From Rhodobacter sp. (GTDB lineage: Bacteria; Pseudomonadota; Alphaproteobacteria; Rhodobacterales; Rhodobacteraceae): a stretch of DNA of 64,000 nt. The notes beneath the pieces are model-generated. The model did not search any database, was not told the DNA's origin, and saw nothing but the letters and a program-made list of their open reading frames with translations. Positions 13,201 to 19,389 of this stretch are shown here, piece after piece (position 1 is the stretch's first letter; each line of letters begins with the position of its first letter). A program made the translations under genes and the position numbers. The stretch lies in assembly GCA_027484145.1 (NCBI GenBank), contig JAIXUH010000014.1:29623-93622 (forward strand), read 5' to 3'.

Positions 13201-16200
13201 ACGAAGGCAAAGCACTGCCGCGACGGGCCGGGATCAGTTCGTTCGGGTTCGGGGGTGTCAATGCACATGCCGTGATCGACGAAGCACCATATCGGTTGCC
13301 AGGCGCACCTTCCGACGTTGGGCCTGAAGTGATTGTATTGTCGGCCCAATCGTCCGCCGCATTGACCGCAACGGCGGCGCAGCTGCTGGATTGGCTGCAG
13401 TCGCAGACGACAGAGCCGGCACTCGACCATCTGGCGGCAACGCTGCAGCAGGGACGCAATGCCTTGCGGCACCGCCTTGCCCTTGTCGTCGGATCAATTG
13501 CCGAACTGCGCCAAGAGTTGTCAAAGGTGGTGGCTGGCACGGGTGCGTCGACCAAAGTGTTGACCGGAGTTGCCCGTGGCCCTGCTGACCTTGGTGTGAC
13601 TGCACCCCAGACTTCGCCCGACCAGATGGCGCGCGACTGGGTGGCGGGCCGTGCCGTGCATTGGCCAGACCGTCCGGCTGGCCTGTTGCGCCTTGCGCTA
13701 CCGCCGACGGCGATGGACATGCGGCGGTGCTGGTTTGCCGAAGCACCTGCACAGCCAGCCAGTCTGGCAAACCCGAAGCCGATCAAGGCCCCGCCGGTGG
13801 TACCTGTATTGGCGGATCGCGGTTTGATGGCTTTGTCGCCGCAACGGTTTGCCGATGGCGCGGTATATTCAGCCTTGTTCGATGCCACTGCGTCCTTTGT
13901 GCAGGACCATCGCGTTCAGGGCGATGCCGTTCTTCCCGGCACTGCCTATGCGGCCATGGTGCATGCGGCGGCGACTGATCATTTCGGTTCTGCTGTTCTG
14001 TCGATCCGCGATCTCGGCTTTGAGCGTATGGCACGCGCGGCTGATCTTTCACCGCCACTCCAGTTGCGCCTGTCGGACAAAGGCCCTGACCGCGCAATTT
14101 TTACCATAGAAAGCGCGTCTGGCGTGCATGCACGTGGGCTTGTGACGCAAACCATGGCCTCTCGGCAGCGGCGTGTGGATCTTGCCACCTATCAGGCCCG
14201 CGTGACCGCCCAATTGAAGGGGGATGATTTCTATGACCTCTTTGGGCGCATGGGGCTGGATTATGGTCCGGGTTTCCGGCTGATCGAACGGGCCGAAGCG
14301 GGCGAGGGGTTTGTCCTGACCCGACTGCTGCAGGTCTGGTCGGCGGATCGTGCCGAAGCGCGCTTGTCCTTGCCGCCCAATCTCTTTGATGCGGCGTTGC
14401 AGTCCACGCTTGGCTTTACCCTGATGCAGGGTGCGTCCGCCAATCTGATGGTTCCGGTCAAGATCAGCACGATCGACATCTTTGATCGGATCGGGACAGA
14501 TGTGTTTGTTCTGGCGCAACAAGCCCCCGAGACGGGGGGGCGCATGACCGATATCGCGATTTGCGCGCCTGATGGAACGGTTCTGGTTGATCTGCGCGGG
14601 TTCCTTGCCGCGCGGGTTGGCGCCGGACCGTCGGGCACTGGCAAAGGTCGCAGATCGACACCGCAGCAGCGCAAGGCAGAAACAGGGAAATCCGAAGCCA
14701 CCTTGATGCGGCGCGTCAGTGAAGTGGTGGCGGACCTGACCCACATTGACCTGAAGGACATAGACCCGGGGACGAGTTTCGTCGACTTCGGCCTCGACTC
14801 CATTACCTTTCATGAACTTAGCAGCCGCCTGTCGCACGATCTTGGGTTCGACATCGCCCCGACGATCTTCTTTGACAACCCAACGATTGCGGCGCTTTCG
14901 GTGCGACTGGCGCCGCTGCAAAAAGCAGAAGTGGTTGCCCCGGCACCTTTGGCCCCTGTGCCGGCTTTGCAGGATGCTGTTCTGAGCAAGGTTGCAGGCA
15001 TTTTGCATCTGGCCCCGTCAGACCTGACGGCAGACACGCCATTTGCTGAAATCGGACTGGACTCGATCACCTTTGCCGAGTTGGCTGGGCAACTTTCGGT
15101 GCTGCTTGCGACCGAAGTTTCTCCGGTGGCGCTTTACGAATGTGCAACGGTTGGCGCGATCTTGCGGCGCTTTGCACCGGGGCCGCAGACCGCGATTGCG
15201 ACGCCCGCACCCGTGGATCTGAGGCCCAAGGTTGCGCCAGCACCGACCAGCGATGGTTCCGGCACAGGGATTTTGACCCCGTTGTTGGAGATCATGGCCG
15301 ATCTGGTGCATATGTCGGCCGCAGATTTTGATCCCGAAGCCGCCTTGGCAGAGTTCGGCTTTGACAGCGTCAGCTATGCCGAATTTGCCGCGCGCCTGCA
15401 GTCACGCTTTGGCGTGAGTCTTGACCCGCATGAGTTTTATGGTCTGCCCAGCGTTGCGGCCTTGGCGGCGCGTTTGGCCCGCGACCTGCCCGAAGCACCC
15501 GTGCAACAGGTTGCCGCGCCCGTGATTTCCGCCAGTGCAGCGCGGGCCCTAGACCCGCCGATGCCACAGATGGCAGACGGCTTTGCCATCGTCGGGATGA
15601 GCGGCACATTTCCGGGGGCTGCCGATCCTGACAGCCTGTGGCAAAACATGTTGCAGGGCAAAGATGTCATCACCCGCCCGCCGGAATGGCGGTGGGACTG
15701 GAAGCGGATTGATGGCGACCCACGCTTGACACCGGGGCGAACCAATATCCATTGGGGCGGCTTTATCGATGGTCTGGCGGATTTCGACCCTGCTTTCTTT
15801 GGCCTTTCCAGCGCCGAAGTTGAAATCATGGACCCGCAGCAGCGGCTGATGATGATGCATGTCTGGTCGGCGCTGGAATCGGCTGGCTACGCGCCACGCG
15901 GGCTGGGAGGGTCGAAAACCGGGCTCTACATGGGGATGGCCTCGGCCTCCTACGCGATGATGGTGGGACGCGCTGGCCGCAGCATCGACCCGCGTTGGGT
16001 GATGGGGAATGTGGTGTCGATGGGGCTGAACCGCATCAGCCACATGCTCGATCTGCACGGGCCAAGCGAACCTTGCGAGACAGCCTGTTCCAGCAGCCTT
16101 GTCGCCTTGCATCGCGGGGTCGAGGATCTGCGAAGCGGCGTGTGCGACATGATTATTGCGGGCGGCGTAAACGCCATGCCGAATGAAGACCTGCACGTCG

Positions 16201-18638
16201 CCTTTTCCGCTGCCGGCATGCTCAGCCCCGATGGCCGCTGCAAAACCTTTGACAAGGATGCAAACGGCTATGTCCGGGGCGAAGGCATTGGCGTGGTCGT
16301 TGTGCGGCGACTGAACGATGCTTTGCGGGACGGCAACGAAATTCTCGGCGTGATCCGTGGCACAGGTGTGCGCCATGCGGGCCGGGCGGTTTCGCTGACC
16401 GCGCCCAACCCGCAATCGCAGGCGGCGCTGATCCATGAGGTGATTGACCGTGCGGGCATTGACCCCGCAACCATCTCGTTCATCGAGGCGCATGGTACCG
16501 GCACCGCACTCGGCGACCCGATCGAGATCGAAGGGCTGAAGTCGGCCTTTGAAGCGGCACGCAAGGATACTGATCTGCGACCAGAGTTCTGTGCGATTGG
16601 CGCGGTGAAAACGCATGTGGGCCATCTGGAGATGGCGGCAGGCGTGACCGGACTGATCAAGGTGCTGCTGCAGATGCGTCACCGAAGCATTGTGGGGAAC
16701 CTGCATTGCCACAACGTCAATCCGTTGCTGAAGCTTGAAGGAAGCCCATTCCGGCTTGCCCAAGGTACGGAAGAATGGGCGCCGACAGATGCCGAAGGGC
16801 GGCCACTTCCCCTGCGGGCCGGGATCAGTTCCTTCGGCTTTGGCGGGGTGAACGCCCATGTGCTGCTGGAAGGTCCGCCAGACTTGCCGCGCGATGCGGA
16901 GATTGATCTTGCGCCACAGGCGATCCTCTTGTCTGCGACCAGCGAAACGGCCTTGCGGACACAGGCCGAAAACCTGTGTCGTTGGATCGCGGCAAGGCCG
17001 GGGGCGCTGACGGAAGTTGGCTTGCTGGCGCGGATCGCCGTAACGCTTCAGGACGGGCGTGATGCCATGGTCTATCGGCTGGCTGTCGTGGTGCGCGACG
17101 TGGAACACCTCGTGGTGTCGCTGCGGGCATGGCTTAATGGTCCGATGTCACCGGCAGGGGCAAACGTTCGCGTCGGGCAAAGCCGGGGTAAACCGGCGTT
17201 CCTGCGTGCCGACGAACTGCGTCTGCTTGCGGCGGAATGGGCGCGGATGCGCGATCTTGACCGTGCCAGCGAAGCTTGGGTGGAAGGCAGCCCGATTGAT
17301 TGGACTGCCTTCCGCACCGTGCCGTCGCGCAAGTTGTGTTTGCCGACCTATCCCTTTGAATGCAAAGCCTACTGGGTGGGCGCCGTTCCGGCGGCGACGG
17401 TTGAGATCGCCCCTGTTGCGGTGCCGGTAGCCGAGGAGGGTGGTCTTGAAGCGACGCTTCTGAAGATTGCGGCAGAGTATCGCGGGCTTTCGACAGATGC
17501 GATCGAGCTTGACGCAGCCTTTGCCGAGCTTGGCTTTGACAGCATCGGCATCATGACCGTGGTCAGCCGCCTGACCGCGGCGATGCCGGGCCTGAAGCTT
17601 GCGGAAAAGGCTGACCGGATGCTGCAGGCCAACAACCTGCGCGCTTTGATGGCGATTGCCGAAGGTGAGCCGCAGGCGAGCGGATTGGAAAAGCCGGAAA
17701 TCCTGCATCTGGACCTGTACGCTCAGGGTCAGAAAAAGAATCCGGCGAACATCGTTGTGGCGCGTCCGATGCTGCTGCTTGGCAAGGCGGTCAGGTCCAC
17801 GGCGCGATTGGTCATCGACGAAACGCATCCCTTGTTTTTCGACCATCCACTGGACCACGTCTCGGGGCTGCAACTGGCCGAGGCGATCTGCCAATTGGGG
17901 CGTGCGACAGAGCTTTGCCAACACCACAGCGACCCACGAGCCTCTGTCTTCCTCCGGCAGTTGCGCTTTGATTTTCCGGCCATCTGTGCCAAACAAATGG
18001 CAGAGATCTCGGTGCGTCCTGATCCTGCGCGGGTGCATGGATACCGCGGTGAGGTCAGGCAGGCTGGGGTGGTCGTGGCCAATGGTCAGATGGTCTTTGG
18101 CACGATGGATGGACCGGCCCCGCCACAGAGCGGTGACCAGACGCAAGAGCCTGCAGACGGTCGGCGTGTCCGCAAAAGCCGGGTGAACAAGTCGAATGCG
18201 GACAACGTCTTGCTGGCCGGTCTGGAGACAGACGGAAAGACCCTGAAAGCCCGCCTGAGCGTTGCGGCCAAGGCAGGATTCTACAACGACTTTGTTGGCC
18301 CGGCACGGGACGGCATCGTTCTTCTTGAGGCGGCACGCCAAGTGATGCGGGCCATTTCCACCGAAGAATCCGCGACTGGCGGCAAGGATCGTCTGGGATT
18401 GCTTCGCCACATGGAGGTCGTCCTTGACAGACCTGTCTGGCGGGACGAAGCGGTGGAATTCCGCGCCAATACAGATGGTTCGATGATCGTTGGCGGTGCG
18501 GCACTTTTGGCAGTGCAAGGTGAAATCTACGATCCGGCCGGAACGACGCGCATCGGCCGCTTTGCCACGTCGGCAACACAGATCACGCAGGAACTTCATC
18601 GTGCGTGGTCACAACAAATGACCGGAAAACGGGACTAG
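1..18638 (+). CDS. Trans-AT modular polyketide synthase ending in AfsA-type repeats (5' end outside window)
   Basis: Multimodular type I PKS. The frame is open from base 3 with KS residues (a KSNIGH motif) before the first ATG at 69, so that ATG is internal; residues here are counted from it (6,189 to the stop). Domain order: KS1 (C-terminal part), ACP1 (Ser367), KS2 (Cys589, His724), DH1 (His1008, Asp1160), KR1 (Tyr1585), C-methyltransferase (about 1720-2050), ACP2 (Ser2139), KS3 (Cys2360, His2495), ACP3 (Ser2801), KS4 (Cys3028, His3163), KR2 (Tyr3745), ACP4 (Ser3896), KS5 (Cys4140, His4274), DH2 (His4614, Asp4774), ACP5-6-7 (Ser4911, Ser4999, Ser5100), KS6 (Cys5340, His5475), ACP8 (Ser5825), then two AfsA-like hotdog repeats. 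No AT or thioesterase domain is present, so malonyl units must come from a separate AT outside the window. The HAD phosphatase gene starts 9 bp after the stop, suggesting one operon. Confidence 0.95.
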   Translation, partial: KSNIGHLEAAAGCSGAIKTILQMRHGQIVPTLHSGTPNPDIDFARTPFDLPQRVKPWSRPRRAIVNSFGAGGANACALIEAEPEAPLDASDTASTLPNLLVLSAKSRPALLQQVSNLQDWLRSQKLAEGSSDAAQRLVARRLGVDVVDVPANACLAELGLTADDLRWLALETGAGALTLDSRLSEIAGPPIARALVDMQALCFTLQTGRMAMPVRLALHVTSVGDAEESLRAVLSDPDRAGIAEIGRSQRADVERLSDHPAIATMTETLFMQRDLARIAGLWRRGLSLPWDRLYSARPKPLSLPGYPFETRRLWLGDLPQAQAHASPQPVQAMVQAPAPHNQTVLPSASQRLDLSGVTRELRLVLSRTMDIGIDEIVDTQSFADYGLDSILGIRFVDAVNRAMGTAIKTTAIFDHPTLQRLAGHVLAKGPVAPAVAETPVVAAFAPIPATTATAQQSIAIIGQSGRYPDAPDLDAFWRNLATGHAAVRPVNRWPLPPSVRCRKGGFLDAIDRFDATFFNISGAEARYMDPQQRLLLEESWRALEQAGYVGDAIAGQRCGVYVGCYTGDYQDLFTAAPSAQSLWGNMGSVIPARIAYHLDLRGPAMAYDTACSSSLVAIDAACKALLQGEVDMAVAGGVFLQVTPRLYLAADRAGMLSPTGESYSFDARADGFVPGEGVGVVVLKRLPDALASGDMILATIEGSAVNSNGKTNGLIAPSSRAQVDLLQACHKAAGVNPDQIGMVEAHGTGTALGDPIEFDALKEVFGTGGTATVALTSVKPAIGHAQFAAGIASLHKAVLSIRSGIIPANLFHESENPLLGLAQSNFAVPTVNKAWPYGQARLAGVSSFGASGTNAHVVLREAPPRRDGLYHAQTYPVLISARSTGSLQAVVRDLADWIASNPDAVLGDVAFTLMAGRMHFEHRRGFEARSPADLLAQLRDWLSGRAPIAAASNHAATLAAFVAGVVPQWQMLFAQDRPRRIALPGAVFERQSYWVADAAPQPEPAFGLRWLKGRAFALDLTAQSPLLRDHHVGGVPVLPGFALPEVIRQAVSLMDGTEISRLTIRDLCWLRAIDTSLLDDLRLEFSSEDPSGAMRVTVSSGQAILAQAQVLRQVFEPPTAIRAEHGVAMSTDRIRNSLVAGGIVHGPSMQALMSLERSGKTALAELAAPSGAVQPLSPVMLDSAVQAAAVFADGAATTMPFSVEEIILILPAIERMTAHLIAPREMGSGTLGGLDIDFLLPDGRVAICLRGVTARPIPLRNEPAGKTSAAQTTFALIPVWMPANCDAAAAVLPPEIVFYPDNGQVPPELWPGVARAPLSQAATWARCDRFALWVSGTPVPLIAAEKALLAQVLGLVQAVLAADGEARKVSWTVLSDQALHSADTPSTGYGASLPGLFGALGREYQSWAVRMADLDTAHGVIPESLPDRRVLLRRDGVWLEQGLQRLARLPSASAPYRDGSVYVVIGGAGGVARQWGEHVLRHAHSQLVWLGRSPLDSVISGHLDRLSLIGPRPLYLQADARDAAALASARANILARFGRIDGVVHSAIALADGGLAGMDGARMERALSAKLDTLDNMIAVFGGDMREFGLVFSSLQSFARMPGQGNYAAACTFADSFALQQANRRGLPIKVVNWGYWADEGIVATEEHRRRMQRFGQLGLNAGRAFAALDALIVGGPSQMAIAELEAGAKVTMERDVLPENARPGTVLAQGTAPALLPGLDLPDASDRWRPIHARLGAQMDRFDPEMTDILAACVAGAGLLDPQARTHVKGLSSIFAKWWDETARVLVQAGYLTADGRAGRPALPLDAALSRWSAATSAVMHEPDLRDHVRLAEAMLRGLPDILQGRAPATQFMFPDGRFDLVNGVYHGNSVADFFNDLLADAVEAAVRARIAQDPQVRLRLVEVGAGTGGTARVLFRRLAPYAANIGEYLFTDLSKAFLISAKQNYLQQAPYLQTRIFDVSKPPQAQGMDVGCYDIAVATNVLHATRDILQSLAHTKAMLRQNGLVLINELVCKSLFSHLTFGLLDGWWAYDDGQMRLQGTPALASSRWRTVLSMAGFRSVARLCPEAEVLTQQVFVGQSDGAILSDQVDAVQPPAPIAAQTTLVPQPFQPAPVTVAASFAPVASFDLRGHLRAKFAAAIEVDAKKIEDDAAFERYGVDSILVLQIVDALRPDFPKITSTVLFECNTVARLSDHLARTQPEAVARLASVSASAAVTDTVPAVLAAPVVVPRRAISRDVAIIGLAGQFARCRDLDALWNAIQTGEILFRPAPQDGRAWPSRDPQPAGYMDGADQFDPLFFAISPAEALQMDPQERIFLQTAYHAIENAGYAPQALSRNGRVAVLAGVMNAHYPTRAAFWSVANRLSFLFDFKGPSLSCDTACSSSGAALVLALDMLRAGRCDVAIAGGVNVIAHPRHLGNLAALGIQSRQGRLLPFAAEADGMLSGEGAGVVVLKTLDRALADGDRIEAILRGGAMNSGGRSSSYTAPSPAAHAEVIAQALADAGAAPDRIGLIEAHGTGTRLGDPIEFEGLRRALGTGTRCAVSSIKANIGHTESAAAMAGLFKIIAQMQNRKLAPVPYLAHINPEIDLDDCGLHFPRAAEPWIAEPGQERLAGLSSFGAGGANAHLVIAEAPPQQPLPETTGHWIVPLSARSKGQLQTLARGLLDRISSATPVRLADVAFTLQTGRDAQPLRWLCEVSDLPSLATALRGFLAEGDAMPNGVTDPMAQAWLGGGVVDWSSLWTGQSVRRVALPGYPFATDSYWLAEHATETPAAQVVALPAPVSGAPNSALDLLRNAVGQTLGIAPVKLDPDAPLDGYGMDSVMIMRATEQLEAVFGPLPKTLFYEYRSLNTLAAHLGQTFGDTRPALTPAEPAKVAADDAIAIIGLAGRYPEAETIEDFWQVLTTGRDCISTIPAERWDHDRFFSTTKAAGKTRSRWGGFLKGIDLFDAAFFGILPKDADLSDPQERLFVETAWHALEDAGHCPESLSQKGKVGVFVGVMYAEYQLIGAEETAMGRPAALSASPASIANRVSYLFDFQGPSMAVDTMCASSLTAIHLAVRAIRAGECSAAIAGGVNLSLHPNKYLMMAHGGFEATDGRCRSFGAGGTGYVPSEGVGAVVLKPLAQALADGDPVCAVIRGTAVNHGGRSNGYTVPDPVAQSATIRDALADGGVDPAAISYVECHGTGTALGDPIEIAGLKRVFGAGQRLALGSVKSNIGHCESAAGVAGLTKVILQMQHRMRVPSLHSVNLNPGLGIEGTGFAVDQAITPWTAPGGRLFAGISSFGAGGSNAHLVLEQAPQEARPQTGDTGPFALILSARGSEQIAQMAAALADRIVQERPSLAAVAYTLQTGRRSLPVRAGVIVSSFDEAVSALRGLAQGRPAVATGDAPVPQCLRRWLAGERVDWTQFYPTPPHRVRLPLYPFARKSYWGVPRKAAEVITTRPAEPGHAAPLPTGELALFRPVWSRVDTPTARLGGALTSQDRLIVDLTGRLKPDGETCLSIAVAEPEQVAEQLVARLRPVMARARMPRLVQFALPADAGALLPAIAAFAGTMRQERRQLATQVIQIDLPLGSAAPEQILTEQAATGDSVIRLGAEGRFVRHLETLSLPPASAALPKGLVVISGGMGGLGQIFAADIAKRSPDTPILLLGRRARDAALEAQLHQIGGRSLSYAAVDITDANTVAAVISAARASHGPVEMVIHAAGVLCDGMLMAKSPADAKRVVATKTAGTLALDLATRNDPLSAFVLCSSLAGVTGNVGQADYAFGNAWLDGFAAMRRGQGRTLSLNWPLWAEGGMTVPDGTLAAMREGYRLSPMPSADGLSAMWRCLTVAEPQVLVAFGDPDRIADTLDGGSARWSNASRHNVPVAAAAIKTAQPVGTTRFAAVLTELVAGVLRVPLDEVQLDAELADYGFDSIALSDLADQCTARLGIPVSPSLFYSFGTLRQISRQLATDAADLGPQPEVQAVPVDGHDQAEQPAPFAQTTEPDDAVAVVGMSGAFPGAPDIATFWDNLINGRPVIGEIPADRWDWRSLVGDPKTQEGKTDIRWGGFLEDIASFDPLFFGISPREAEMMDPHQRLLLTHAWRAIEDSGTAPASLSGSNTAVFMATAASEYAAMAREAGIVLQQQSASGLVGSLGPNRISHFLNLAGPSEPVETACSSALVALHRAVEAIRGGCDAALVGAVNTMMMPHAHISFARSGMLSPDGQCRSFAADANGYVRSEGVAVLMLRRLRDARREGLPIYGVIRATGVNHGGRGVSLFAPNAPAQARLVSDVLVASGLDPATLTAVETHGTGTVVGDPIEVEGLKRGFEIAVSRHGGDGPQNGQIALSSVKSWIGHSEVAAGIAGLIKLLLQMRHGILIPDANRTRINPAIKLDGTPFRLVDQAAPWDRLADDEGKALPRRAGISSFGFGGVNAHAVIDEAPYRLPGAPSDVGPEVIVLSAQSSAALTATAAQLLDWLQSQTTEPALDHLAATLQQGRNALRHRLALVVGSIAELRQELSKVVAGTGASTKVLTGVARGPADLGVTAPQTSPDQMARDWVAGRAVHWPDRPAGLLRLALPPTAMDMRRCWFAEAPAQPASLANPKPIKAPPVVPVLADRGLMALSPQRFADGAVYSALFDATASFVQDHRVQGDAVLPGTAYAAMVHAAATDHFGSAVLSIRDLGFERMARAADLSPPLQLRLSDKGPDRAIFTIESASGVHARGLVTQTMASRQRRVDLATYQARVTAQLKGDDFYDLFGRMGLDYGPGFRLIERAEAGEGFVLTRLLQVWSADRAEARLSLPPNLFDAALQSTLGFTLMQGASANLMVPVKISTIDIFDRIGTDVFVLAQQAPETGGRMTDIAICAPDGTVLVDLRGFLAARVGAGPSGTGKGRRSTPQQRKAETGKSEATLMRRVSEVVADLTHIDLKDIDPGTSFVDFGLDSITFHELSSRLSHDLGFDIAPTIFFDNPTIAALSVRLAPLQKAEVVAPAPLAPVPALQDAVLSKVAGILHLAPSDLTADTPFAEIGLDSITFAELAGQLSVLLATEVSPVALYECATVGAILRRFAPGPQTAIATPAPVDLRPKVAPAPTSDGSGTGILTPLLEIMADLVHMSAADFDPEAALAEFGFDSVSYAEFAARLQSRFGVSLDPHEFYGLPSVAALAARLARDLPEAPVQQVAAPVISASAARALDPPMPQMADGFAIVGMSGTFPGAADPDSLWQNMLQGKDVITRPPEWRWDWKRIDGDPRLTPGRTNIHWGGFIDGLADFDPAFFGLSSAEVEIMDPQQRLMMMHVWSALESAGYAPRGLGGSKTGLYMGMASASYAMMVGRAGRSIDPRWVMGNVVSMGLNRISHMLDLHGPSEPCETACSSSLVALHRGVEDLRSGVCDMIIAGGVNAMPNEDLHVAFSAAGMLSPDGRCKTFDKDANGYVRGEGIGVVVVRRLNDALRDGNEILGVIRGTGVRHAGRAVSLTAPNPQSQAALIHEVIDRAGIDPATISFIEAHGTGTALGDPIEIEGLKSAFEAARKDTDLRPEFCAIGAVKTHVGHLEMAAGVTGLIKVLLQMRHRSIVGNLHCHNVNPLLKLEGSPFRLAQGTEEWAPTDAEGRPLPLRAGISSFGFGGVNAHVLLEGPPDLPRDAEIDLAPQAILLSATSETALRTQAENLCRWIAARPGALTEVGLLARIAVTLQDGRDAMVYRLAVVVRDVEHLVVSLRAWLNGPMSPAGANVRVGQSRGKPAFLRADELRLLAAEWARMRDLDRASEAWVEGSPIDWTAFRTVPSRKLCLPTYPFECKAYWVGAVPAATVEIAPVAVPVAEEGGLEATLLKIAAEYRGLSTDAIELDAAFAELGFDSIGIMTVVSRLTAAMPGLKLAEKADRMLQANNLRALMAIAEGEPQASGLEKPEILHLDLYAQGQKKNPANIVVARPMLLLGKAVRSTARLVIDETHPLFFDHPLDHVSGLQLAEAICQLGRATELCQHHSDPRASVFLRQLRFDFPAICAKQMAEISVRPDPARVHGYRGEVRQAGVVVANGQMVFGTMDGPAPPQSGDQTQEPADGRRVRKSRVNKSNADNVLLAGLETDGKTLKARLSVAAKAGFYNDFVGPARDGIVLLEAARQVMRAISTEESATGGKDRLGLLRHMEVVLDRPVWRDEAVEFRANTDGSMIVGGAALLAVQGEIYDPAGTTRIGRFATSATQITQELHRAWSQQMTGKRD
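1360..6610 (+). other. PKS module B: KS2-DH1-KR1-MT-ACP2
   Basis: KS2 has DTACSSS, EAHGTGT and a third motif with IGH. DH1 has the HxxxGxxxxP motif (DHHVGGVPVLPG) and the second-hotdog DxxxQ (LDSAVQ). KR1 has a GGAGGVA nucleotide loop, in which the usual last Gly is Ala, plus the Ser and Tyr of the SDR triad. A C-methyltransferase follows with the SAM loop VGAGTGGT near 5707-5740. ACP2 carries GVDSI. The expected product is an alpha-methylated alpha,beta-unsaturated thioester, which is inference from the domain set. Confidence 0.85.
6700..8600 (+). other. PKS module C: KS3-ACP3
   Basis: KS3 keeps the catalytic Cys (DTACSSS), the His of EAHGTGT and the IGHTE motif, so it looks able to condense. 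It is followed directly by the usual post-KS linker and ACP3 (GMDSV, Ser2801) with no KR, DH or MT. The beta-keto group would remain unless a trans-acting enzyme modifies it, or the module only transfers the chain. Confidence 0.8.
8640..11880 (+). other. PKS module D: KS4-KR2-ACP4
   Basis: KS4 has MCASS around the active Cys (Thr-Met-Cys instead of Thr-Ala-Cys), CHGTGT and IGHCE. KR2 has a complete nucleotide loop (GGMGGLG) and catalytic Ser and Tyr (QADYAFGNA). ACP4 has GFDSI. The expected state is a beta-hydroxyacyl thioester. Confidence 0.83.
11960..15510 (+). other. PKS module E: KS5-DH2-ACP5-ACP6-ACP7
   Basis: KS5 has ETACSSA, ETHGTGT and IGHSE. DH2 has HxxxGxxxxP (DHRVQGDAVLPG) and DxxxQ (FDAALQ). 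There is no KR in this module. Three carrier domains in a row follow (GLDSI, GLDSI, GFDSV), each with an intact serine. The DH may act on the beta-hydroxyl made by module D. None of the three ACPs has the Trp after the DSx motif that usually marks beta-branching ACPs. Confidence 0.82.
15570..17670 (+). other. PKS module F: KS6-ACP8 (terminal extension module)
   Basis: KS6 has ETACSSS, EAHGTGT and VGHLE. The post-KS linker leads straight to ACP8 (GFDSI, Ser5825). With no KR after the last condensation, the chain on ACP8 should be a beta-ketoacyl thioester, the type of substrate used by AfsA enzymes. Confidence 0.83.
17690..18610 (+). other. C-terminal AfsA-type double hotdog region
   Basis: The last about 310 residues hold two related repeats. 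The first has THPLFFDHPLDHVSG followed by LAEAICQL. The second has NVLLAGLE and later GIVLLEAARQ. These resemble the two repeats of A-factor synthase (AfsA), including the DHVxGxxLxEAxxQ signature. Known AfsA enzymes transfer a beta-ketoacyl group from ACP to dihydroxyacetone phosphate, and ring closure gives a butenolide phosphate. A terminal AfsA-like domain on a trans-AT PKS is known from gladiofungin/gladiostatin synthases of Burkholderia gladioli, where it offloads a butenolide. Here it sits where a thioesterase would be expected. Confidence 0.78.
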
Positions 18639-18647
18639 GGACGGGAC

Positions 18648-19358
18648 ATGAAACACATCAAACTGATCGCGGTCGATCTGGACGGTCCCTTGCTGACAGA
18701 CAGTTTCGCGCCATTGCTCAGGCAAAGTTGCGCGTTTGGCGGCCTGACCTATTCACGCGAGATGGAGGACAACATGTTCTCGCGCAATCGCAAGGAAGCG
18801 ACACGCTATTTCATGTCTTGCTTCGGAGAGAATCCGCCCGAGTCCTTGAAGGGCAAGACACATGAGGAAATGATCGCCGATTACTTTGCGTTTCGGGCCG
18901 CGTTCTTGCAGGAAAATCCAATCGCCCTGTCAGAAGGGGCTGCGGGCTTCATGCAGATGCTCGGTGATCTGGGGGTTCAGCTGATCTGTTATGGTGGTCT
19001 TGACGAGGACTATATGCGCCGCGAACTTGGCAGCCACGCCGATGTCTTCGATGCCTATGTCTGCACGAATGATTTCCGGCCCGGTGTTCGTGAAATCGTG
19101 CAGGATATCGCCAAGGTTTCGCCTGACAGCGCCGTGTTTATCGACGACGTGAATTTTGTCGCGCGCCATGCCCGCGAGCAGGGAGCGTGCTTTGTCGGTG
19201 TTCCGGCGCGCACGGATTGGGGGTGGCAACGCACCGGCATGCTTGAGGATGGCGTTCCACACATTGTCGAGCACGTCGGGCAGATCGACATGGCCTTGCT
19301 AGACCGGATCGACACTCAGGCCGCAGCCGGGATGTTCTGGTCCGGGGGACAGGCATGA
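18648..19358 (+). CDS. HAD-superfamily phosphatase, putative butenolide-phosphate phosphatase
   Basis: The 236-residue HAD hydrolase has motif I near the N-terminus (VDLDG, the two Asp) and motif IV near the C-terminal third (FIDDVNFV, paired Asp), with a helical cap between them. It begins 9 bp after the PKS stop with a GGGACGGGAC-like ribosome site, so it is probably translated from the same transcript. HAD enzymes of this size dephosphorylate small phosphate esters. Because AfsA chemistry produces a phosphorylated butenolide, removing that phosphate is the most economical role here. This is inference from context; the fold assignment is firm. Confidence 0.8.
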   Translation: MKHIKLIAVDLDGPLLTDSFAPLLRQSCAFGGLTYSREMEDNMFSRNRKEATRYFMSCFGENPPESLKGKTHEEMIADYFAFRAAFLQENPIALSEGAAGFMQMLGDLGVQLICYGGLDEDYMRRELGSHADVFDAYVCTNDFRPGVREIVQDIAKVSPDSAVFIDDVNFVARHAREQGACFVGVPARTDWGWQRTGMLEDGVPHIVEHVGQIDMALLDRIDTQAAAGMFWSGGQA

Positions 19359-19389
19359 AGCGCCATGACGTTTGCGAAAAGGCGCTGAC

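Noticed and set aside
14700..15470. ACP5-7 as beta-branching carriers
   Set aside because: The conserved Trp after the DSx motif is missing in all three, and no HMG-CoA synthase-like cassette is in the window.
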